From assembly GCA_005779525.1 (NCBI GenBank), contig SXIZ01000111.1, forward strand, positions 1 to 18,142: a stretch of 18,142 nt of DNA, given 5' to 3'. Below are positions 13,336-18,142 of this stretch, one piece after another. The notes beneath the pieces were generated by a model that saw nothing but the letters and a program-made list of their open reading frames with translations, made no database searches and had not been told where the DNA came from. Numbering within the stretch: the stretch's first letter is position 1; the number at the start of each line of letters is the position of its first letter. The translations under genes and the position numbers were made by a program. This DNA is from Methylococcaceae bacterium (lineage in GTDB: Bacteria; Pseudomonadota; Gammaproteobacteria; Methylococcales; Methylomonadaceae).

Positions 13336-14832
13336 TTAAAAAGACACCACTAACTGTGCGATACCCAATTTTTTATCAAAATATCGTTCGTGCGTGTAGG
13401 TTCCAAGTGAATCGGTATATTCAAATTTGATCTTAAGATTATCATTGAAGCGGTAATTAACCCCTGCAGTCAACGCCGAAATATTGCCAATACCAACTAT
13501 TGAACCATCAAAATCCTGTTGCGCAGTCGCCTTAGGTTGCCAGCGACCATAGCGCACAAATGCGATTACTGGGTGTTTAATAAAACGTTCCAAATCGGCA
13601 AGCAAGGTTGAATGGAAGCCTAACTCATGTTGCTTACCATAGTCGTTGCCCTCATCATCGATAAAATTATCTTTGGCTTGCAGTAACATCAATTCATTTT
13701 GTAAGCGTAAGAAACTATAAGCCACACTAAAGTCTAAACCATAAACGGCATGTCGCAAGTTGCGATTTTTATCTAGGTCGCCCAGAAATGAAGCACCAAG
13801 CTCAATGCCTTGCGGATTGTTTTTATGACTACGATAGTTGTTTTGCCCAAACGCCAAACCCAATCTTCCCCCCACTGAAGTTCCATCATTAGCGTACATG
13901 GCGTCGGTCCAAAATAAGGAATAGTTAACAAATTCCCAAGAACCATAAGAACGAATTCCGTCGCCATTATAACCACCGAGTTGCATGCGTGAGGTGGTAA
14001 TCGGCGCAGTAATAGTGACTCGGTCGGAGTTAGCAAAATATTGATAATCGGTAGAGAACGGAATATCAAAACGACCTGCTTGTATATGGAAGCCTTGATT
14101 ATTAAAAATCCGACCACGAGGAGGGATGGCGTTATCAAACATATGATAATCCACTAACGCAACGGCAATCCCGGCACCGCCGCCACCTAAACCTCCAGGA
14201 CCACTGCCGCCACAGGTGATTGCGGCCGGAGCCGAGTAATCCGTCCCAGAAGAGTTTCCACATAATACGATAGCCGAGCTCGCCGCAAAATGGTCGTTAT
14301 AAGAATACTCTAGATCTAACTCCACAGAACCGACACTAAAATTCTGCTCCGTGGAATTATCGGTTTTAGCATTGATATCAAAAAAACCGCTAATTCCTAA
14401 GCCTTTTTCTTCTGCTTTATCTTTTAACTCCTGCAATTCTTCGCCTAAGTCACCTAACTTCGATAATAAAGAATCTTGACTGCCTTTTGACTCAGCTACA
14501 CTTGCTGCAGTTTTTTCTGAGCCTTTTTTAGTCACTTCGGTTTTTTCTGCATTGGCTTGTACAGGGATGGGTTTAGATCCGACAGGCGTCTTGTCGACTA
14601 AATTCTTTTCTTCTGTATTAGAATTGGCTGCTTGCACACGTTCCAACTGTTTAATCCGAGCTTCCAACTGCTCAATCTTTTGATTTTTTTCCTCTAAAAG
14701 ACTTTCCACAATTTTACGAATATGCTGATCTGCGACCACACTCTGCCTACCTGCTGCCGCAGCAGATGAGGGTATGGTCATCGAACAACTCAATACATAA
14801 AAAAAGATACCTAGTCGCGTGGCTTGCTTCAT
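13336..14832 (-). CDS. Outer-membrane porin-like beta-barrel with N-terminal coiled coil
   Basis: A 498-residue protein with a signal peptide (residues 1-26, ending SSAAAA), a coiled coil (35-68, ESLLEEKNQKIEQLEARI), a Lys/Glu/Ser linker (70-117) and a second helical segment (120-144). From residue 146 the sequence alternates in beta-barrel fashion and ends in VVSF, the terminal Phe expected for BAM assembly. It resembles phosphate-selective or anion porins with periplasmic coiled coils, but I cannot name a substrate. A loop at 190-222 carries C191 and C207, possibly disulfide-linked, and a Gly-rich stretch, GGSGPGGLGGGGAG (208-221). It is first in the minus-strand set with the tetraheme cytochrome. 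AGGA lies about 12 bases before the ATG. A porin-cytochrome role in electron exchange across the outer membrane is one reading; simple nutrient uptake is the other. Confidence 0.87.
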   Translation of the reverse strand: MKQATRLGIFFYVLSCSMTIPSSAAAAGRQSVVADQHIRKIVESLLEEKNQKIEQLEARIKQLERVQAANSNTEEKNLVDKTPVGSKPIPVQANAEKTEVTKKGSEKTAASVAESKGSQDSLLSKLGDLGEELQELKDKAEEKGLGISGFFDINAKTDNSTEQNFSVGSVELDLEYSYNDHFAASSAIVLCGNSSGTDYSAPAAITCGGSGPGGLGGGGAGIAVALVDYHMFDNAIPPRGRIFNNQGFHIQAGRFDIPFSTDYQYFANSDRVTITAPITTSRMQLGGYNGDGIRSYGSWEFVNYSLFWTDAMYANDGTSVGGRLGLAFGQNNYRSHKNNPQGIELGASFLGDLDKNRNLRHAVYGLDFSVAYSFLRLQNELMLLQAKDNFIDDEGNDYGKQHELGFHSTLLADLERFIKHPVIAFVRYGRWQPKATAQQDFDGSIVGIGNISALTAGVNYRFNDNLKIKFEYTDSLGTYTHERYFDKKLGIAQLVVSF

Positions 14833-14925
14833 AAATCAACCATTCCTAAATATATCCAAATACTGGGTTATTTGTTTACTACATATTTAAGTATGGTAGA
14901 AGATCGAAAAAAATAGAAGTTTATG

Positions 14926-14939
14926 CTTTTAATTAAAAG
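14926..14939. promoter_or_regulatory. 14-bp perfect palindrome upstream of the porin gene
   Basis: CTTTTAATTAAAAG is its own reverse complement and lies 94 bases before the porin ATG, within the 235-base gap to suhB. Its place fits an operator, but AT-rich palindromes also arise by chance. No clear -35/-10 pair was found beside it. Confidence 0.35.
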
Positions 14940-15027
14940 AAAGTTTAAAAGGGGGTGTACTTAATATGATCAAAAAGATTATGCGATTCAATAGTTAATA
15001 TTTTTATCGCGGCAAATATAGGCTCTA

Positions 15028-15052
15028 GCTGCCTAGCAAAATCACTGGCAGC
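15028..15052 (-). terminator. Hairpin after suhB (weak terminator candidate)
   Basis: GCTGCC (15028-15033) pairs with GGCAGC (15047-15052) around 13 bases, just downstream of the suhB stop on the minus strand. The following bases (TAGAGCCTATATTT) include only a late T-run, so support is modest. Confidence 0.3.
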
Positions 15053-15067
15053 ATTGCACTAAAGGCA

Positions 15068-15862
15068 TTACTTTAAACTATCACCCACATGCGGCTGGAT
15101 GGCTTGATACAATAACTGTTGCATGCGCGGATTTCCCGCTATCAGATTACCAGTATTGAGATAATCATCATTAAACGAAAAGTCAGTGACGACCCCTCCC
15201 GCTTCTTGCACCAACAAAATGCCTGCGGCCATATCCCATTCACACAATCCAATTTCCCAAAAGCCATCAAAGCGTCCAGCAGCTAAATAGGCTAAGTCTA
15301 ACGCCGCAGAACCTGCACGTCGAATGCCTGCCGCATCCACGCAGATGGTTCGAAACATTTGCAAATAGGCGTCCAAATGTTGCTGCTTTTTAAAAGGAAA
15401 TCCGGTACCAATTAATGAGCCTTTAAGACTGTTTTGTTTGGTCACGCGGATTTTACGGTTATTGAGCATCGCACCACCGCCTTTACTGGCAGTAAACAGC
15501 TCATCCCGCAAGGGATCATAGATGACCCCAACCTCTAGACGACCTTTGATCTTAAGCGCGATAGACACCGCAAACTGCGGAAAGCCGTGAATAAAATTCG
15601 TGGTTCCATCCAACGGATCGATCACCCAAACAAAATCATTGCCCGCATGCGCGCCGCTTTCTTCCGCTAAGATCGCATGCTCTGGAAAAGCCGCTTTGAT
15701 GATTTTGATAATTTCTTGTTCTGCGGCACGATCAACCTCTGTAGTAAAATCGTTTTTGCTTTTCTGATCAACCTGGATCCGATCAATGTTTTCAGCAGAG
15801 CGTAAAATGATGTCGCCCGCACTTCTAGCAGCGCGTACGGCAATAGTGAGCATTGGATGCAT
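15068..15862 (-). CDS. suhB: Inositol-1-monophosphatase family protein SuhB
   Basis: A 264-residue Mg-dependent phosphatase of the inositol monophosphatase family. In E. coli SuhB hydrolyses inositol-1-phosphate and also takes part in rRNA transcription antitermination. The metal-binding motifs are intact: AEESG with E67/E68, WVIDPLDGTTNFIHG with D82 and D85, and CEWDMAAG with D210. The start is placed at the ATG at 15862 because the protein then begins MHPMLTIAVRAARSAG, almost the same as E. coli SuhB (267 residues). The frame is open upstream for another 44 codons, but that stretch crosses the trmJ start and shows no similarity. The gene is divergent from trmJ, with 92 bases between them, as in many gammaproteobacteria. 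No clear Shine-Dalgarno is seen. Confidence 0.95.
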   Translation of the reverse strand: MHPMLTIAVRAARSAGDIILRSAENIDRIQVDQKSKNDFTTEVDRAAEQEIIKIIKAAFPEHAILAEESGAHAGNDFVWVIDPLDGTTNFIHGFPQFAVSIALKIKGRLEVGVIYDPLRDELFTASKGGGAMLNNRKIRVTKQNSLKGSLIGTGFPFKKQQHLDAYLQMFRTICVDAAGIRRAGSAALDLAYLAAGRFDGFWEIGLCEWDMAAGILLVQEAGGVVTDFSFNDDYLNTGNLIAGNPRMQQLLYQAIQPHVGDSLK

Positions 15863-15954
15863 ATGACGTATATGAACAGTGATAAAACCGAATAGCATAA
15901 CAAATATTTTGCTATAGTTGCTGTTTTTTACCTGCTTTAAGATGAGATAATCGT

Positions 15955-16692
15955 TTGTTAGCCAACATAAAAATCGTTTTGGTCGAGACTTCACACCCAG
16001 GCAACATTGGTGCCGTTGCCCGAGCGATGAAAAATATGTGTTTAAGCCAGCTCACGCTGGTGTCACCCAAAATTTTCCCCAGTGCCGAAGCCACCTCCAG
16101 AGCCGCAGGGGCGGATAATATCTTAATGCGTGCTGAGATTTGCGACAGCCTAGCGGAGGCTTTGCAAGATTGCGCCGTTGTGATTGGCGCTAGCGCACGT
16201 TCACGCACCATCAGCTGGCCAGAATTAACTCCCCGAGAATGTGTCAATTTTTTACAAACCCTACCCAGCCAGACAAAAGTTGCCATCGTCTTTGGACGAG
16301 AAAATTCTGGCTTGAAAAATCATGAATTGGACTTATGTCAGTACTTACTGCGTATTCCTTGCAATTCTGAATTTAGCTCACTCAATTTGGCCGCGGCAGT
16401 GCAAGTCGTCGGTTACGAATTGTTTTTAACCTTTGGCCATCAAGAAATTAAAGCTATTGGTGATGCCGGAGCCGCACCGTTGGCCAATGCAGAACAAATG
16501 GAAGCTTTTTATGTGCATTTACTCCAAACAATTGCGGATATTGGTTTTTTGCACCCGGAAAAATCGCGCTCGATTATGCGTCGCTTGCGCCGCATCTACA
16601 ACCGTACCCATTTAGACACTAAAGAGTTGGATATTTTACGCGGCATCTTACGCTTTTCCCAAAACCATAATAACAACAATAAATCATGCTAA
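15955..16692 (+). CDS. trmJ: tRNA (cytidine/uridine-2'-O-)-methyltransferase TrmJ
   Basis: A 245-residue SPOUT-family enzyme that methylates the 2'-O of nucleotide 32 in the anticodon loop of certain tRNAs, using S-adenosylmethionine. It begins MLANIKIVLVETSHPGNIG, matching TrmJ starts. The trefoil-knot motifs are VFGRENSGL (112-120) and IPCNSEFSSLNLAAAVQ (134-150). The C-terminal helical extension (about 170-240) includes RSIMRRLRRIYNRTHLDTKELDILRG-type sequence, typical of TrmJ rather than TrmL. The start codon is TTG at 15955; no ATG precedes the conserved N-terminus, and a GATGAG stretch lies about 10 bases upstream. The last codons overlap cysE by 7 bases, so the two are probably co-transcribed. 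Length is close to E. coli TrmJ. Confidence 0.94.
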   Translation: MLANIKIVLVETSHPGNIGAVARAMKNMCLSQLTLVSPKIFPSAEATSRAAGADNILMRAEICDSLAEALQDCAVVIGASARSRTISWPELTPRECVNFLQTLPSQTKVAIVFGRENSGLKNHELDLCQYLLRIPCNSEFSSLNLAAAVQVVGYELFLTFGHQEIKAIGDAGAAPLANAEQMEAFYVHLLQTIADIGFLHPEKSRSIMRRLRRIYNRTHLDTKELDILRGILRFSQNHNNNNKSC

Positions 16693-17441
16693 ACCGAATT
16701 AAAGAAGATATTAGCTGTGTATTTGAACGCGATCCTGCTGCACAATCAGTGATTGAAGTCATCACGACGTATCCTGGATTTCATGCGGTACAAATTCATC
16801 GGATCAGTCATTATTTTTGGGTGAGAGGGTATCGTTGGGCAGGCCGCTTTATTTCGCATATTGGTCGTTGGCTGACAGGTATCGAAATTCACCCAGGCGC
16901 CCAAATTGGTCGTCGTTTTTTTATTGACCACGGTATGGGGGTGGTGATTGGTGAAACGGCTATTATTGGCGACGATTGCACCTTGTACCATGGCGTCACC
17001 CTCGGTGGAACCAGCTGGAATAAAGGTAAACGCCACCCGACTTTACACCATGGCGTTGTGATCGGCGCGGGCGCCAAGATTTTAGGACCGATAGAAATTG
17101 GCGCAAATTCGCGTATTGGCTCCAACTCTGTGGTTTTAAAATCCGTGGGCGAAAATTCAACGGTGGTTGGCATTCCTGGCCGTGTAGTCACGGCCAAAAA
17201 CGACAAATCCAACGATGGTCGTAATCAAATTGCCTATAAAATGGGCTTTGACCCTTATGGTGCAACGGTAGATATGCCTGATCCGGTCGCGAATGCTATT
17301 CATCGGATGTTAGATCATATTCATACTTTAGATCAACATGTTGAGTGTATGCGTAAGACTTTGAAGGATGCAGGCTTAGCGTGCCCCGAAGAATCTATGC
17401 CAGAATTAGATGTAACTGACTTGCAAGATGACGAAAAATAA
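16686..17441 (+). CDS. cysE: Serine O-acetyltransferase
   Basis: A 251-residue enzyme that acetylates L-serine with acetyl-CoA to O-acetylserine, the direct precursor of cysteine. The N-terminal helical domain includes YPGFHAVQIHRISHYFW (29-45). The left-handed beta-helix of hexapeptide repeats spans about 66-165, with the catalytic DHG (D81, H82), VIGETAIIGD and LYHGVTLGGT (H102). A Gly/His-rich loop (GTSWNKGKRHPTLHHG) marks the acetyl-CoA region. The tail (MGFDPYGATVDMPDPVANAI) is the conserved extension of proteobacterial short SAT proteins. Length fits that EpsC-like short type. The gene overlaps trmJ by 7 bases. In many gammaproteobacteria the isc cluster follows at this point, but here a convergent DUF3240 gene does. 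Feedback inhibition by cysteine is likely from the family, not shown here. Confidence 0.96.
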   Translation: MLNRIKEDISCVFERDPAAQSVIEVITTYPGFHAVQIHRISHYFWVRGYRWAGRFISHIGRWLTGIEIHPGAQIGRRFFIDHGMGVVIGETAIIGDDCTLYHGVTLGGTSWNKGKRHPTLHHGVVIGAGAKILGPIEIGANSRIGSNSVVLKSVGENSTVVGIPGRVVTAKNDKSNDGRNQIAYKMGFDPYGATVDMPDPVANAIHRMLDHIHTLDQHVECMRKTLKDAGLACPEESMPELDVTDLQDDEK

Positions 17442-17486
17442 TACGCTTATTTTTGGAGTGGCTAGTAGCCATCAGAAAACCGCGGG

Positions 17487-17789
17487 TCAAATCACCCCAC
17501 TATCTGCAAGCGGCAAAACCCAGTAATGCAGACCTGCACCTGAAAACTCCTGCCGCAATTGAGTAATTAAGGTGTGCAAACCGGATTTAGAAACATAAAT
17601 CTGAAAACGAATTTCCTTTTGTCGCCCAGTGACTTGCTCAGCCAAAGTCAAGCCCTCGTTGAGATGATGATGCGCACTGACGGGAAAACTGGAAAAACCA
17701 TGCTCCACTTCCAACATCAGCAAACAATCCACCACACTGCCTTCAATAGCGGGCGGAACATTGATAGTGACTAAATATTCTAAAGTCAT
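17487..17789 (-). CDS. DUF3240 family protein, PII-like, RND-linked
   Basis: A 100-residue protein of the DUF3240 family, which commonly accompanies CzcA/CusA-type metal efflux pumps and is expected to adopt a ferredoxin-like, PII/CutA-related fold. The family core is visible as EHGFSSFPVSAHHHLN (29-44) and LAEQVTGRQKEIRFQIYV (49-66). The run of three His residues (HHH) could bind metal. No signal peptide or membrane segment is seen, so it is cytoplasmic. Its ATG overlaps the upstream RND gene stop in an ATGA junction, so the two are translated together. It may sense metal or adjust the pump, but its function is not established. It is convergent with cysE, 45 bases away. Confidence 0.85.
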   Translation of the reverse strand: MTLEYLVTINVPPAIEGSVVDCLLMLEVEHGFSSFPVSAHHHLNEGLTLAEQVTGRQKEIRFQIYVSKSGLHTLITQLRQEFSGAGLHYWVLPLADSGVI

Positions 17790-18142
17790 TCGGTCTGCTC
17801 CTTAGCAATTCCAAATAAGCGATATAAAATCGGCAATAAAAATAAGGTTAAAAACGTCGAGGACACTAAGCCACCTATCACCACAATTGCCAAAGGGCGT
17901 TGAATTTCAGAACCTGGCCCAGTCGCAAACAACAAGGGCACCAAGCCAAACGCGGCAATACTGGCGGTCATTAAGACTGGCCGTAAACGTCTGACCGAGC
18001 CTAGCATAACGACTTGCATTATCTCCATGCCCGTTGCCCGAAGCTGATTAAAATAACTGACCATTACCACGCCATTGAGCACAGCAATCCCTAGCAAGGC
18101 AATAAAACCGACCGAAGCGGGCACCGATAAATACTCTCCCGA
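17786..18142 (-). CDS. RND efflux pump inner-membrane protein, CzcA/CusA type (partial, 5' end beyond window)
   Basis: The C-terminal 118 residues of a heavy-metal-efflux RND transporter, open to the right edge. Sequence such as VPASVGFIALLGIAVLNGVVM is the typical membrane motif of CzcA proteins. SVRRLRPVLMTASIAAFGLVPL and GSEIQRPLAIVVIGGLVSST are the conserved stretches between the last membrane helices, and LTLFLLPILYRLFG is the final one. The pump uses the proton gradient to expel metal ions or cations with an adaptor and an outer-membrane channel. HME-RND identity is strong; the metal cannot be read because the substrate residues lie upstream. A GTG at 18122-18124 is not the true start, as the frame continues to the edge. 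It overlaps the DUF3240 gene by 4 bases. Confidence 0.93.
   Translation of the reverse strand, partial: SGEYLSVPASVGFIALLGIAVLNGVVMVSYFNQLRATGMEIMQVVMLGSVRRLRPVLMTASIAAFGLVPLLFATGPGSEIQRPLAIVVIGGLVSSTFLTLFLLPILYRLFGIAKEQTE

Noticed and set aside
12811..14832. MtrA/MtrB-type porin-cytochrome conduit
   Set aside because: The cytochrome has four haems, not about ten, and the barrel is shorter than MtrB; only a loose analogy remains.
15863..15994. 44-residue N-terminal extension of suhB
   Set aside because: It crosses the trmJ start and has no similarity to SuhB; the ATG at 15862 gives the standard N-terminus.
17459..17471. TGGCTAGTAGCCA hairpin between cysE and the DUF3240 gene as terminator
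   Set aside because: The stem is 5 bp with a 3-base loop and has no T-run on either side in the right direction.

Overview
The window looks like the chromosome of an AT-leaning gammaproteobacterium. The main support is the divergent suhB / trmJ-cysE block, an arrangement common in that class, plus an MSHA-like type IV pilin and Gram-negative envelope genes (beta-barrel porin, RND efflux parts, periplasmic cytochrome). The NAD-dependent formate dehydrogenase operon fdsG-B-A-C-D would suit a methylotroph, methanotroph or sulfur/formate-oxidising autotroph. The species cannot be fixed from sequence alone. I saw no tRNA, rRNA, insertion sequence or CRISPR array.

Layout. 1-462 (minus): 5' part of a type IV pilin gene running off the left edge. 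599-859: small protein with two CXXC pairs, followed by a convincing terminator. 984-2054: an orphan periplasmic adaptor of the RND/membrane-fusion type. 2270-3079: a TauE/SafE (TSUP) transporter. 3080-3608: a 529-base non-coding stretch with a possible promoter and a leader hairpin. 3609-9585: the complete fdsGBACD operon, with overlapping or closely spaced genes and every expected cluster ligand and active-site residue present. 9586-9809: a hairpin-rich gap between convergent transcription units.

9810-14832 (minus) is the most unusual part. In transcription order it encodes an outer-membrane beta-barrel with a coiled-coil front end, a secreted tetraheme cytochrome c (TTG start), a two-TM protein with a HAMP domain but no output domain, and a full chemoreceptor (4-helix sensor, HAMP, PAS, signalling hairpin, CheR-tether-like C-terminus). 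The first three are tightly packed and the chemoreceptor follows 71 bases later. The layout suggests one unit linking outer-membrane passage, periplasmic electron transfer and taxis. That coupling is inference.

15068-15862 (minus) is suhB. 15955-17441 (plus) holds trmJ (TTG start) and cysE, overlapping by 7 bases. 17487-18142 (minus) is the end of a metal-type (CzcA/CusA-like) RND pump gene overlapping a DUF3240 gene. The orphan adaptor at the other end of the window is not adjacent to this pump.

How the genes work together: FdsGBAD oxidises formate and reduces NAD+, while FdsC prepares the molybdenum cofactor. TauE/SafE probably exports a small organic or sulfur anion. TrmJ, SuhB and CysE are housekeeping genes for tRNA modification, inositol-phosphate/ribosome-related function and cysteine synthesis.
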